A stretch of 64,000 bases of DNA from Streptomyces sp. NBC_01454 (GCF_036227565.1 NZ_CP109460.1:2976001-3040000), one strand, 5' to 3'. Positions 33,109 through 41,920 are shown, counted from the first letter of the stretch. The notes: generated by a model not told the origin, from the letters alone. Numbers and translations are program-made.

Positions 33109-33153
33109 CAGACACGGCAGACACGGCAGACACCGCAGACACCGCAGACACGG
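33109..33153 (+). repeat. 9-bp tandem repeat upstream of the kinase start
   Basis: Five consecutive units of CAGACACGG/CAGACACCG, then a degenerate sixth. The array ends about 45 bases before the GTG of the histidine kinase and would be in its 5' untranslated region. A longer kinase frame would translate it as a Thr-Ala-Asp repeat, which looks artefactual. Confidence 0.75.
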
Positions 33154-33197
33154 CAGACATCACAAAACATCAGACACATCGGCCACAAGGGGACACG

Positions 33198-34562
33198 GTG
33201 AGGCTTGACGCGCGGCGCGCGGCACAGGCGCGGGTGCGCTGGTTCGGGCTGTGGGACAGCTACTTCGTGATCTGCTACCTGCTCACCACGGGGCTGGTGT
33301 TCACCTCCGCAGCCCCCCAGGGCCACCGCCTCGTCGCCATCGGCGCGCTGACGCTGACCGTGCCCTGGTACGCGGGGATCGGGCGGCCGCTGATGCGCCA
33401 CCGCACGAGCGACCGGCGCAATGCCGTCTTCGCCGCCGGGCTCTTCGTGCTCTTCGGGGTGGCGACCGCGGTCGATCTGATGAGCGCGTTCGCCCTGTTC
33501 GCGCTGGTCCCGATGGTGATGATGAGCCTGGCGGCCCGGGCGGCCGTGGTGACCGCCGTGCTCGGCAATCTCGTTCCCGTGACGATGCTCTGGGTGCAGG
33601 GCGGGGGCGCCGCGGGTCCGCTGGTGGTGTTCGTGCTGCTGGTGTCGCTGCTGGGCATCGCGCTGTCCGTACTCCTCGGGCTGTGGATCAAGAGGGTGGT
33701 GCGGCAGAGCGAGGAGCACGCCGCGCTGATCGACGAGCTGCGGCAGAACCGTGAGCGGGTGGCCCGGCTGTCGCACCAGGCCGGGATCGCCGCCGAACGG
33801 GAGCGGCTCGCGCGGGAGATCCATGACACCCTCGCGCAGAGCCTGGTCAGCATCATCAGCCTGGTGCAGGCCGCCGATGCGGAGGTGGAGACCGCGCCCG
33901 CCACGGCCCGTGCACACCTCACGCTGGTCGGACGGGTGGCGAAGGAGAGCCTGGTGGAGGCCCGTGCCTTCGTCGCCGACCGGACGCCCGCGCCCTTGCG
34001 GGAGAGTTCCCTGGCCCAGGCGTTGCGGCGGCAGGCGGACGGACTGACCGCGCAGTCCGGGCTGCTGGTGCGGTTCGCCGTCGAGGGGGTGGAGCGGCCG
34101 CTGCCGATGGCGGCCGGTGTCGTTCTGCTGCGTGCCGCGCAGGAGGCCGGCGCGAATGTACGCAAGCACGCCGAGGCCCGGACGGTGGACATGGTGCTCC
34201 GGTTCGGCGAGCGGCAGGTCGGGCTGCGGGTCGCCGATGACGGCAAGGGATTCGCCACGGCGGAGGGCGAGTTCCCCACGGCCGGCGGACCGCCCGGCAC
34301 GGCGGCGGGCGGGGGCTTCGGGCTGCGGGGGATGGCGGCGCGGGTGGCGGAGACCGGAGGCGTGATGAGCGTGGTGAGCGAACGGGGCGCGGGCACCGTC
34401 GTGGAGGTGCGGATTCCCTTGGCGGGAACGGTGGACGCCTCGGCAGCGGGGACGGTGGACGCCTCGGCAGCAGGAACGGTCGACGACTCGGCAGCGGGTG
34501 CAGACGCGCCCCGGACGGACGCGGTCCCGGCGGTCCCGGCAGACGCGGGAGGCCACCGATGA
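33198..34562 (+). CDS. Two-component sensor histidine kinase (NarL/HisKA_3 class)
   Basis: 454 residues from GTG 33198, with AGGGGAC upstream. Four to five transmembrane helices in residues about 15-165 form an integral membrane sensor. A HisKA_3 dimerisation domain follows: ERERLAREIHDTLAQSLVSI with the phospho-accepting His at residue 209. The ATPase has VADDGKGF and GGGFGLRGMAAR boxes and ends EVRIPL. The C-terminus adds an 8-residue repeat (three copies of AGTVDASA-like, bases 34425-34496) and an Asp/Ala/Pro tail. The stop overlaps the response regulator start (ATGA). Confidence 0.92.
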   Translation: MRLDARRAAQARVRWFGLWDSYFVICYLLTTGLVFTSAAPQGHRLVAIGALTLTVPWYAGIGRPLMRHRTSDRRNAVFAAGLFVLFGVATAVDLMSAFALFALVPMVMMSLAARAAVVTAVLGNLVPVTMLWVQGGGAAGPLVVFVLLVSLLGIALSVLLGLWIKRVVRQSEEHAALIDELRQNRERVARLSHQAGIAAERERLAREIHDTLAQSLVSIISLVQAADAEVETAPATARAHLTLVGRVAKESLVEARAFVADRTPAPLRESSLAQALRRQADGLTAQSGLLVRFAVEGVERPLPMAAGVVLLRAAQEAGANVRKHAEARTVDMVLRFGERQVGLRVADDGKGFATAEGEFPTAGGPPGTAAGGGFGLRGMAARVAETGGVMSVVSERGAGTVVEVRIPLAGTVDASAAGTVDASAAGTVDDSAAGADAPRTDAVPAVPADAGGHR

Positions 34563-35227
34563 CCGGCGGGGAAGCCGCCGCCGCTGCCCCCGCCGCTGCC
34601 CCCGCCCCCGTGGTGCGGGTGCTGCTCGCCGATGACCATCCCGTCGTGCGCGAGGGCCTGTGCGCGATGCTCGCCGCCGATCCGGGGATCGAGGTCGTCG
34701 GGCAGGCCGGGTCCGGGGAGGAGGCCGTGGCGCTGGCGCGGCGGCTGGTGCCGGACGTGGCGCTGCTCGATCTGCGGATGGGCGGGATGGACGGGGTCGG
34801 CGCGACCGGGCACATCCGGCAGCGGACGCCGCACACCAAGGTGGTCATCGTCACCACGTACGAGGACGACGCCGACATCCTGCGGGCGGTGGAGGCGGGC
34901 GCGGCCGGCTATCTCCTCAAGGGCAGTTCACGGGCGGAGCTGACCGGCGCCGTGCACGCGGCGGCGCGCGGGGAGACCGTGCTGACCCCGTCGCTGGCCG
35001 GCAAGCTGTTCCGGGCGCGGACGGTGGAGGCGCCGCTGCTGTCCGGCCGGGAGTGCGAGGTGCTGCGGCTGGTCGGGCAGGGCCTGACCAATGCGGAGAT
35101 CGGCCGGGAGCTGTTCATCGGCGAGGCCACGGTCAAGACGCATCTGCTGCGGGCCTTCAAGAAGCTGGACGTCTCGGACCGGACGGCGGCGGTGCTCACG
35201 GCGCTGGAGCGCGGGCTGTTGTCCTAG
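34559..35227 (+). CDS. NarL/FixJ-family response regulator
   Basis: 222 residues. After a short Ala/Pro leader comes the receiver domain: VRVLLADDHPVVREGLCAML with the acidic pair, phospho-acceptor Asp at about residue 71 (VALLDLRMGGMDG), the Thr of VIVTTYEDD and Lys of GYLLKGSSR. The LuxR-type helix-turn-helix reads LSGRECEVLRLVGQGLTNAEIGRELFIGEATVKTHLLRAF. The stop codon TAG is formed by the CTAG that serves as target site for the IS481 insertion, so the protein is intact although an IS begins at the next base. Confidence 0.94.
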   Translation: MTGGEAAAAAPAAAPAPVVRVLLADDHPVVREGLCAMLAADPGIEVVGQAGSGEEAVALARRLVPDVALLDLRMGGMDGVGATGHIRQRTPHTKVVIVTTYEDDADILRAVEAGAAGYLLKGSSRAELTGAVHAAARGETVLTPSLAGKLFRARTVEAPLLSGRECEVLRLVGQGLTNAEIGRELFIGEATVKTHLLRAFKKLDVSDRTAAVLTALERGLLS

Positions 35228-36177
35228 GTGTATTGACCCGCAGCGTTGTTCACACGGCTGATGGGCGGTTGCCCTTTGAGTGCGGTGTGGCAGCGGTGGT
35301 GGTTGTAGGTGTGGAGGAAGTCTGTCAGGGCTTCGGTGCGCTCGGTGTTGCTGGTGTAGGGCCTGAGGTAGGCCCATTCGTCGAGCAGGGTGCGGTGGAA
35401 GCGCTCGACCTTGCCGTTGGTCTGTGGCCGGTAGGCGCGGGTGAGCTTTCCTGTTGCACCGAGGTCGGTCAGGACTTGCTTCCAGGCCAGGCCCTTTCGG
35501 TAGGACCAGGCGTTATCGGTCAGGACACGTTCGATGCGGGTGATGCCGTGGCGGTGGAAGAACGCGGCGGCCCGGGCGAGGAAGGCTGCGCAGGTGGCGA
35601 CCTTCTCGTCCGCGTGGATCTCGGTGTAGGCCAGGCGGGAGTGGTCGTCGACGGCGGAGTGCAGGTAATCGAAGCCCATGCCGCGGATGGGCCGGCCTGC
35701 GTCGCGGCCGTGGACTTTGTGGCCGCCGCCGTCGGGGATCCGGCCGAGTTTCTTGACATCGACGTGGACCAGTTCACCTGGGCGTTGGCGTTCGTAGCGG
35801 CGGATGATCTGGCCGGTGGGCCGGTCGAGGAAAGCCAGCCGGTTCAGACCGTGCCGGGTCAGGATCCGGTGGACGGTGGAGGAGGGCAGTCCCAGGATCG
35901 GCCCGATGCGGGCCGGGCCGAGCTTGCGGTCCTGCCGCAGGCGGCACACCTGCGACTCGGTTCGGGCCGCGGTGCGGTGCGGTGTCGTCCGGGGCCGGCT
36001 GGAGCGGTCGTGCAGGCCCCTGTCGCCTTCGGTCCGCCAGCGGCGGACCCATTTGTGGGCCGTGACTCGCGAGATACCCATCTCGGCTGCGACATGGGCA
36101 ACGGGACGCCCGGAGCGGACACGATCGACCAGCAGCCGCCTGCCGAAGACGGTCAGCCGGGCATTACGGTGGGACAC
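35224..36177 (-). CDS. IS481-family transposase
   Basis: 317 residues from GTG 36177 (SHRNARLTVFGRRLLVDRV is the usual opening; upstream in-frame codons lie near the IS end). Helix-turn-helix VAHVAAEMGISRVTAHKWVRRWRTEG, then DDE catalytic core with D in ELVHVDVKKLGRI, D in HSAVDDHSRLAY and E in QTNGKVERFHRTLLDEWAY. The last codons are followed by TAG that straddles the IS boundary: the stop lies in the CTAG target duplication, not in the IS. Apparently intact. Confidence 0.93.
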   Translation of the reverse strand: MSHRNARLTVFGRRLLVDRVRSGRPVAHVAAEMGISRVTAHKWVRRWRTEGDRGLHDRSSRPRTTPHRTAARTESQVCRLRQDRKLGPARIGPILGLPSSTVHRILTRHGLNRLAFLDRPTGQIIRRYERQRPGELVHVDVKKLGRIPDGGGHKVHGRDAGRPIRGMGFDYLHSAVDDHSRLAYTEIHADEKVATCAAFLARAAAFFHRHGITRIERVLTDNAWSYRKGLAWKQVLTDLGATGKLTRAYRPQTNGKVERFHRTLLDEWAYLRPYTSNTERTEALTDFLHTYNHHRCHTALKGQPPISRVNNAAGQYT

Positions 36178-36279
36178 GAAGACCTCCGTGTGGTGAAGCG
36201 TAGACACCTCCACCACACCGGAGGTCTTCGCCATTGATCAAGACCCAGCAGCTGTTAACAACGCTCGTGATCAATACAC
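35228..36279 (-). mobile_element. IS481-type insertion sequence, 1052 bp, flanked by CTAG
   Basis: Ends begin GTGTATTGA on both sides; the imperfect terminal inverted repeats match at about 22 of the first 27 positions. CTAG flanks both sides (35224-35227 and 36280-36283), a 4-bp target duplication. The right-hand CTAG is also the left flank of the neighbouring IS1182 element, so this insertion probably went into a CTAG already present at that junction. Confidence 0.88.
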
Positions 36280-36307
36280 CTAGAAGACTCATGAAGATCT
36301 TGGAGTT

Positions 36308-36337
36308 CTGGCCCCGCCGCGTGAGCGGCGGGGCCAG
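36308..36337. terminator. Hairpin inside the left end of the IS1182 element
   Basis: Perfect 13-bp GC-rich stem (36308-36320 with 36325-36337) with a GTGA loop, 16 bases before the transposase ATG. Such hairpins in IS ends block read-through from neighbouring promoters or hide the transposase ribosome site in long transcripts. Confidence 0.7.
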
Positions 36338-36353
36338 ACTGCTTGTTGTGGTG

Positions 36354-37934
36354 ATGGGGGAATGGGCCGGGGAGACGGTCGGGCCGGATGTGTGGGAGAC
36401 CTGCCGGGATTTGATCCCGGCGGGGAGTGTGTTCGCTTTCCTGGCCGAGCATCGCAGCACGCTGTTCGAAGCGGAGATGTTCGCGGACATGTACCCGTCG
36501 GCGAACGGGCGGCCGAGTATGCCGCCGCAGATCCTGGCCTCGGCGATCACGCTGCAGGCCCTGCACGGGCTGTCGGACTTCGAGACGGTCCAGGAACTGC
36601 GGTGCGACCTGAGGTGGAAGGCAGCCTGCGGACTGGGCCTTCATGACATGGCGTTCGATCCGTCGTTGCTGGCCTACTTCCGCCGCCGGCTGGCCCGTTC
36701 CGCCCGGCCGAACCGGGTGTTCGAGGCTGTGCGGGAGGTCGTGAAGGCCACCGGTGTCCTCAAGGGCAAGCACCGCCGGGCGCTGGATTCCACCGTGCTG
36801 GATGACGCGGTGGCCACCCAGGACACCGTCACCCAGATCATCGCCGCCATCCGGGCGGTGATCCGGGACGTCCCCGGGGCCGGCGAGGTGGTCGCGGTGC
36901 ACTGCACCGCGCACGACTACAACGACCCGGGCAAGCCGAGGATCGCCTGGAACGACGAGCAGGCCCGTGCCGACCTGGTCGACGCCCTGGTCGGTGACGC
37001 GCTGCGGCTGCTGGGCCACCTGCCCGAGCAGCAGCTCGGCGAGAAGGCCGCGAACGCGGTCGGCATCCTGGCCCTGGTCGCGGGCCAGGACGTGGAGCCC
37101 GCCGAGGACTCCGACGGCCACGACGGGCGCTGGCGCATCACCCAAGGCACCGCACAGAACCGGATGGTCTCCACTGTCGACCCCGAAGCCCGGCACGTGC
37201 ACAAGACCCGCACCCACCAGCAGGACGGCTTCAAGGCCCACCTCGCCATTGAGCCCGAGACCGGGTTATACACCGCCGTCGCCCTGCGGCCCGGAGCCGG
37301 TCCCGAGCACCACGAGGCGATGGTCGGAATCGACCTGCTCACCGACGAGGACGAGCCCGTTGACGCCTTCGGTGACACCGCCTACTCCACAGGTGACGCC
37401 CGCCACAGCCTCGAAACCGCCGGTCACCGGCTGTTCCTCAAACCCGCACCGCTGCGGCCCGCCGTCCCTGGCGGCTTCACCCTCGACGACTTCGTCATCG
37501 ACACCGTCGCCGCCACCGTGACCTGCCCCGCCGGACACACCGTCCCTTTATCCGCTCCCGCCGGGCAGCACCACCAGCGCAAAGCCTCGTTCAAGGACGT
37601 GTGCGCCGGATGCCCCCTTCGTGAGCGGTGCACCAAGGCCAAGGCCGGGCGGATCCTGACCATCCGTCCGCACCACGATCTGCTCGCCGCCGCCCGCCAG
37701 CAGGCCGCCACCGATCCCGACTGGCAGGCCGACTACCGGCGCTGGAGACCACCGGTCGAACGTGCCGTCGCCTGGCTCGTCCACCACGGCAACCGCAAAC
37801 TCCGCTACCGCGGCACCATCAAGAACGACACCTGGCTCCACACCCGAGCAGCCGCCCTCAACCTTCGCCGACTGATCAACCTCGGACTCAACCGAACCAA
37901 CGGAACCTGGCACCTCGCCCCGGCCAGCACATAG
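36354..37934 (+). CDS. IS1182-family transposase
   Basis: 526 residues from ATG 36354 (GTG codons just upstream are alternatives). N-terminal DUF772-type domain: LIPAGSVFAFLAEHRSTLF, MYPSANGRPSMPPQILASAI, FETVQELRCDLRWKAACGL. The DDE transposase domain follows: LDSTVLDDAV with Asp, HDGFKAHLAIEPETG-type strand, and VDAFGDTAYSTGD with the second Asp, then a Cys-rich VCAGCPLRERCTKAKAG and late Glu in RWRPPVERAVAWLVHHG. Length and layout are those of an intact IS1182 (IS5-group-like) transposase. Confidence 0.92.
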   Translation: MGEWAGETVGPDVWETCRDLIPAGSVFAFLAEHRSTLFEAEMFADMYPSANGRPSMPPQILASAITLQALHGLSDFETVQELRCDLRWKAACGLGLHDMAFDPSLLAYFRRRLARSARPNRVFEAVREVVKATGVLKGKHRRALDSTVLDDAVATQDTVTQIIAAIRAVIRDVPGAGEVVAVHCTAHDYNDPGKPRIAWNDEQARADLVDALVGDALRLLGHLPEQQLGEKAANAVGILALVAGQDVEPAEDSDGHDGRWRITQGTAQNRMVSTVDPEARHVHKTRTHQQDGFKAHLAIEPETGLYTAVALRPGAGPEHHEAMVGIDLLTDEDEPVDAFGDTAYSTGDARHSLETAGHRLFLKPAPLRPAVPGGFTLDDFVIDTVAATVTCPAGHTVPLSAPAGQHHQRKASFKDVCAGCPLRERCTKAKAGRILTIRPHHDLLAAARQQAATDPDWQADYRRWRPPVERAVAWLVHHGNRKLRYRGTIKNDTWLHTRAAALNLRRLINLGLNRTNGTWHLAPAST

Positions 37935-38015
37935 CCGGAGGGGCCGCCCGGCCTGCGGCCGAACGACCCCTCAGCAAGATCTTCATGAGTCTTCTAGGCC
38001 GTGTCTCCCGGAGCG

Positions 38016-39347
38016 TCAGCCCTCCCCCAGCCGTGCCCGGTCCGCGGCCGCTGTGCCCTGGTGCCAGCCCTCCGGGTCGCGTACGCCGCGCAGACGGACC
38101 GGGGCGGTGTCGGGGAAGAGGGCGCCGGTGGTCTCCTCGACGGCGAGGTGGCGGGCGGCGAGGACCGGGCGGAGGTCGGGGGCCGCGGGGTCCGACTCGG
38201 CGGAGGCGGAAGCGGAAGCAGTGGCGGCGGCCGTGGCCGTGGCGAGCCGGTCGCGGATGCGGTCGGCGTAGGCGACGAGAAAAGTCTGGCGGAAGTCCCG
38301 GGTGCGGCGGGAGCGGCCGCGGGCGACGGGGGTGCCGCCCTGCGCCTTGAGCGCCCGGTGGTGGTCGTCGCCCGCGCGGTGCATCGCGGAGGTGGCCTGG
38401 AGCAGCAGCGAGGTGTAGAGCATCTCGGCCGCCTCCAGGTCGGGGGCGAAGCCGACGAGGGTGGAGAAGCCGACGTCGGCGGCCCAGACGGCCCGGCAGC
38501 GGTTGGCGGCCGCGACCGCGTCGAGCAGCAGGGCCTTGGCCTGTTCGTACGGGCCCTCGATGCCGATCCGGACCGCTGACGGGCCGCCGGGCCGCCCGCC
38601 CCCGGGGCCGTCGGCGCGGGCCGCGCCGTCGAGGAGTGCCTCGTCGATGCTGTGCCGGGCCATCAGTTCCTGGGCCTTGGCGGACAGCGCCTCGGCCTCC
38701 TCGGCGTAGTCGGTCGCCTCGGCCTTGGCGAGCAGTCCGCGGATCCGGCCGAGCGCACGGTCCGCGGCGGCGCCGGCCGGGCCGGATCCCGCACTCCGCG
38801 GCGGGGCCGGCAGCGGGGTGATCCGGGGCAGCCGGGCGAGCGCGCGCAGCGCCGCCAGCACGTCGTGGGCGGTCTCGAAGCGGGAGGTGCGGCGACGGGC
38901 GGTCAGGGCGTCGAGATAGCCGGCGTCGGACGGCCACCACACCTCGGCGCCGAGGTCGCGCAGCTGACCGGCCCAGCGGGGGTCCTGCGGGGGGCGCGCG
39001 GCGGGCGGGCGGGCCGCCTCGGCCGCGACGGCGTCGACGACCAGTGCGGCCAGGGTGGTGCCGTCGGCCTCGCGCCGTACGATCCGCTCCAGGTCGGCGG
39101 GGAACCAGCCGCCCGACCGGCACTGCCGCACCCCCGCCACGGCGGCGTCGACCACGGCCGCGCTGACCGCTTCCCAGCCGGCTCCGTCCGCGGCCAGCAC
39201 CGAAGCGCCGGCCTCCAGCGCGTCCTCGGCGGGCGCGCCGTCCGGCGCGTAACGGACGCTGCCGAGCACCTGCCCGACCAGTTCACCGGCCGCCGGCGAC
39301 GACGGCCCGCCGCGCCCTTTTCCTCCGCGCTCGCTCACCCGCTCCAC
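38016..39347 (-). CDS. DUF2786-domain protein
   Basis: 443 residues from GTG 39347 (GTG 39338 possible). The N-terminal third is Ala-rich. In the middle, ALGRIRGLLAKAEATDYAEEAEALSAKAQELMARHSID is the DUF2786 signature, followed by a segment with the DHHRALKAQGG and RSRRTRDFRQTFLVAYADRIRDRLA stretch that is typical of the C-terminal part of this family. Function unknown. It lies directly downstream of the IS1182 right flank, 19 bp from the CTAG, and is not disrupted. Confidence 0.85.
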   Translation of the reverse strand: MERVSERGGKGRGGPSSPAAGELVGQVLGSVRYAPDGAPAEDALEAGASVLAADGAGWEAVSAAVVDAAVAGVRQCRSGGWFPADLERIVRREADGTTLAALVVDAVAAEAARPPAARPPQDPRWAGQLRDLGAEVWWPSDAGYLDALTARRRTSRFETAHDVLAALRALARLPRITPLPAPPRSAGSGPAGAAADRALGRIRGLLAKAEATDYAEEAEALSAKAQELMARHSIDEALLDGAARADGPGGGRPGGPSAVRIGIEGPYEQAKALLLDAVAAANRCRAVWAADVGFSTLVGFAPDLEAAEMLYTSLLLQATSAMHRAGDDHHRALKAQGGTPVARGRSRRTRDFRQTFLVAYADRIRDRLATATAAATASASASAESDPAAPDLRPVLAARHLAVEETTGALFPDTAPVRLRGVRDPEGWHQGTAAADRARLGEG

Positions 39348-39507
39348 TGTACGGAGGGCGGCGCCGGGTCCGTGCTCCGGTGGCGGCCGGGCGGCGGGCG
39401 GGCGGCGGGCGGGCGCTCCGGCTACGCGTCGCGGCCGGGGGCGCGCCCCGCGTGCGGTGCCTCGCCCCTGCCCCCGCCCCCGGCGTCACCGCCGTGGGCC
39501 CGCGGGG

Positions 39508-40770
39508 TCACTGGACCGCGCTGCCGGCCACCCACTGCGACCAGTCCATGTTCCAGCCGTTGAGGCCGTTGTCCGGCGTGACGGTCCGGTCGGGGGAGTT
39601 GATCACCTTGACGACGTCGCCGGTCTGCGAGTGGTCGAAGAACCACGCCCCGTCGGTCGTGCCGTCCTTGGCGCCCTTGACGTCCTGGAGGCCGATGCAG
39701 CCATGGCTGGTGTTGGTGTGGCCGAAGACGCCCTTGCCCCAGTAGTTGCCGTGGATGAAGGTGCCGGACGAGGACAGGCGCTGGGCGTGCGGCACATCGG
39801 GGATGTCGTACTCGCCCTTGCCGTCCTTCTTCTTGAAGCCGACGGTCGAGCCGTCCATCCGGGTCTGCTTGAACCGCTCGGAGATGACCATCTGACCGTT
39901 GTAGGTCGGGTGGTCGTCGCCGCCGGCCGAGATCGGCAGGGTCTTGATCGTGCGGCCGTCGCGCACCACCGTCATCTCGTGCTTCTTGGTGTCAACGGTG
40001 CTGACCTGCGAGTGGCCGACCTGGAAGCTGACGGTCTTGTTCTGGATGCCGGTGACGCCCGGCGAGGCCTCGACGCCGTCCAGGCCGAGGGTCATGGTGA
40101 CCGTGGAGTCCGGCTTCCAGTACTGCTGGGGGCGGAAGTCCAGCCGCTTGTCGCCGAACCAGTGGCCGACGACCGGCTGATTGCTGTTGTCGGAGACCTT
40201 GATCGCCGACTGGACGGCGGCCTTGTTCGTGACCTGCTTGTCGAAGTTGACCGACACCGGCATGCCGACGCCGACGGTCGAGCCGTCCTCGGGCGTGAAG
40301 TTCCCGATGAAGCTGTTCGCCGGGGAGACCGTGGTGAAGGTGGAGTTCTCCACGGCCTTGCGGCCCTGGGAGTCCACCGCGTGCGCGGTGACCTTGTACT
40401 TCGTCGCGCGGTTCAGCGGCCGGTCCGGCTTCCAGGAGGTGCCGTCGGCCGCGAGCGTGCCGCTGACGGTCTGCTTGGCGTCGACCGAGGTCATGGTGAC
40501 CTCCGTGAGCTTGCCGTTGCTGACCGTGACTCCGGCGTCGTTGATGCCGGCATCGGACGCCCCGTCCTCCGGGGAGATCTTGATCTTGGCCACGGAGGCG
40601 TCCTTCGCCGCCGCCTCGTCCACCTGCCGGGCGTTCTCGTGACGGGTGCCGTCACCGCCACCGGTGCCTTGCTCGGCCGCACTGCTGCCGCCACACGCCG
40701 CAAGCGTGAGTACGCCCCCCAGCAACGCGGCGCTGGCTATGAGGCGCTTCCGTCGCTTGCTGTCCGTCAT
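39508..40770 (-). CDS. L,D-transpeptidase lipoprotein with Ig-like domain
   Basis: 420 residues from ATG 40770, where GGAG lies 9 bases upstream; two other in-frame ATGs up to 40785 lack this spacing. Lipoprotein signal with lipobox LAAC at residue about 25. Two Ig-like (Big_10-type) domains occupy residues about 60-250, and the YkuD catalytic domain follows with IHGNYWGKGVFGHTNTSHGCIGL; the catalytic Cys is at about residue 357. L,D-transpeptidases make 3-3 cross-links in peptidoglycan and resist most beta-lactams. Matches the actinobacterial class with Ig-like module preceding YkuD. Confidence 0.93.
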   Translation of the reverse strand: MTDSKRRKRLIASAALLGGVLTLAACGGSSAAEQGTGGGDGTRHENARQVDEAAAKDASVAKIKISPEDGASDAGINDAGVTVSNGKLTEVTMTSVDAKQTVSGTLAADGTSWKPDRPLNRATKYKVTAHAVDSQGRKAVENSTFTTVSPANSFIGNFTPEDGSTVGVGMPVSVNFDKQVTNKAAVQSAIKVSDNSNQPVVGHWFGDKRLDFRPQQYWKPDSTVTMTLGLDGVEASPGVTGIQNKTVSFQVGHSQVSTVDTKKHEMTVVRDGRTIKTLPISAGGDDHPTYNGQMVISERFKQTRMDGSTVGFKKKDGKGEYDIPDVPHAQRLSSSGTFIHGNYWGKGVFGHTNTSHGCIGLQDVKGAKDGTTDGAWFFDHSQTGDVVKVINSPDRTVTPDNGLNGWNMDWSQWVAGSAVQ

Positions 40771-41080
40771 CACACGCATCTCCATTGCTACCGGTTTCGC
40801 ACGTTTCCCCGAGCGAGCTGCCCACTGCACGCAGGCCTGTCTGGTCGCAGGCATTCCGGCCGACGCCATAGGAACGCCTTTTCCGTTTCGCCGGTTCCAT
40901 GCCTCCACAAAGTGTGGGGTAGGACACGTATCGGTCCGATGCCGGTCAGAAGGTGATCGCGGCCAGAAATCGGACGCTGCTGACTAGCCGGCCCCCGGAC
41001 GGCGGGTGCCGTACGGGGGCCGTGGTGATCGTTCGGGGAGCGCGCCGGCGGGAGGGGGCGCGGCGCGGGAGGGGTGCCGG

Positions 41081-41419
41081 TCAGCCCTCCCCGTCGGCGT
41101 CGTCGGCCAGATCCCACTCCGCCGCGTCCCACTCGGCGTCCGGGTCGTAGTCGGTCAGCTCCTCACTGCTCCAGGAGGCCTGCGCGAGTTCGGTGCCCGG
41201 CACTGCGGTGACCAGGTCGAACGGGTCGATCAGATGGGCCAGTGCGTCCGCCGGGTCCTCCTTGACCGCCTCCAGGGACTGCCGGCGCTCCTCGTCGGGG
41301 AGCGAGGGGTCCTTGTCGATGTGGTCGACGGCGGCGCCGGTCAGCCGGCGGGTGTCGGTGATCTCCATGATCAGTTCGACATGAAGCCGCACAAAACGTG
41401 ATGTCTCGCCTTTGCTCAT
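41081..41419 (-). CDS. Small acidic protein of unknown function
   Basis: 112 residues from ATG 41419. Begins MSKGETSRFVRLHVELIMEI, a helical middle DKDPSLPDEERRQSLEAVKEDPADALAHLIDPFDLV, and a very acidic C-terminus rich in Asp, Glu and Trp (DPDAEWDAAEWDLADDAD). No Shine-Dalgarno site is obvious. I recall a conserved small gene at this place in streptomycetes; no function known to me. Divergent from the LAXTG-protein gene, 108 bp between starts. Confidence 0.75.
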   Translation of the reverse strand: MSKGETSRFVRLHVELIMEITDTRRLTGAAVDHIDKDPSLPDEERRQSLEAVKEDPADALAHLIDPFDLVTAVPGTELAQASWSSEELTDYDPDAEWDAAEWDLADDADGEG

Positions 41420-41527
41420 AGCACGGAGGTTAGGCATGGACGGGTCCCGACTTCCCCACGACCCGCGGCTGTCATTAACATCTGAGGCCAACGGCCAATT
41501 CGCCGACCCACAAGGGGGATCGCATCC

Positions 41528-41899
41528 GTGACGGCACGACGACCACTGCTGACCGCCGCAGCCGCGGGATCGGTACTGTTCGCCCTGTGGTTCGTACCGT
41601 CCGCCAATGCCACCGCGGAGCATGACGGAGCAACAGATTCGGGCCCGCGGGCGGCGCTGGCACCGGCCGGGCGCCAGCTGGCCGAACGGGCCGTGGAGCA
41701 GACCCGGGACGCCGGCGACCGGTCCGCGACGACCACCGCGCACCACGAGGGCGGACAGGGCGGCACCGCACCGCACTTCCTCGCCGACACCGGCAGCCCG
41801 GACACCACGCCGTATGTGATCGGCGGTACCGCCTGCCTCGCGCTCGGCGCCGGCCTGGTCAGCTACTCCGTCCGCCGCACCCGCGACGAGAGCCTCTGA
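41528..41899 (+). CDS. Small exported protein with LAXTG-type sortase signal
   Basis: 123 residues from GTG 41528. Signal peptide (TARRPLLTAAAAGSVLFALWFVPSANA), a polar middle, then the C-terminal sorting layout: LADTG at about residues 87-91, a hydrophobic helix (YVIGGTACLALGAGLVSYSV) and RRTR at the end. LAxTG is the recognition motif of class E sortases, which attach chaplins and other proteins to the cell wall in streptomycetes. The substrate protein has no recognisable domain. Confidence 0.75.
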   Translation: MTARRPLLTAAAAGSVLFALWFVPSANATAEHDGATDSGPRAALAPAGRQLAERAVEQTRDAGDRSATTTAHHEGGQGGTAPHFLADTGSPDTTPYVIGGTACLALGAGLVSYSVRRTRDESL

Positions 41900-41920
41900 G
41901 ACCGGCGCCCGCCCGGCCCG

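Larger units (their letters stand above)
36284..37993 (+). mobile_element. IS1182-type insertion sequence, 1710 bp, flanked by CTAG
   Basis: Perfect 19-bp terminal inverted repeats, AAGACTCATGAAGATCTTG at 36284-36302 and its complement at 37975-37993, flanked by CTAG on both sides (36280-36283, 37994-37997). One transposase gene. Removal of both elements and two CTAG copies restores a simple junction from the response regulator stop to the downstream flank. Confidence 0.88.

Noticed and set aside
33109-33153. Short repeats considered as a CRISPR array
   Set aside because: Units are 9 bp and contiguous with no spacers; the same applies to the 7-bp CATTCGG and 25-bp arrays.
32856-33197. N-terminal extension of the histidine kinase
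   Set aside because: It would translate microsatellites, including a Thr-Ala-Asp repeat from the 9-bp array; the GTG at 33198 with AGGGGAC upstream fits the membrane sensor start.
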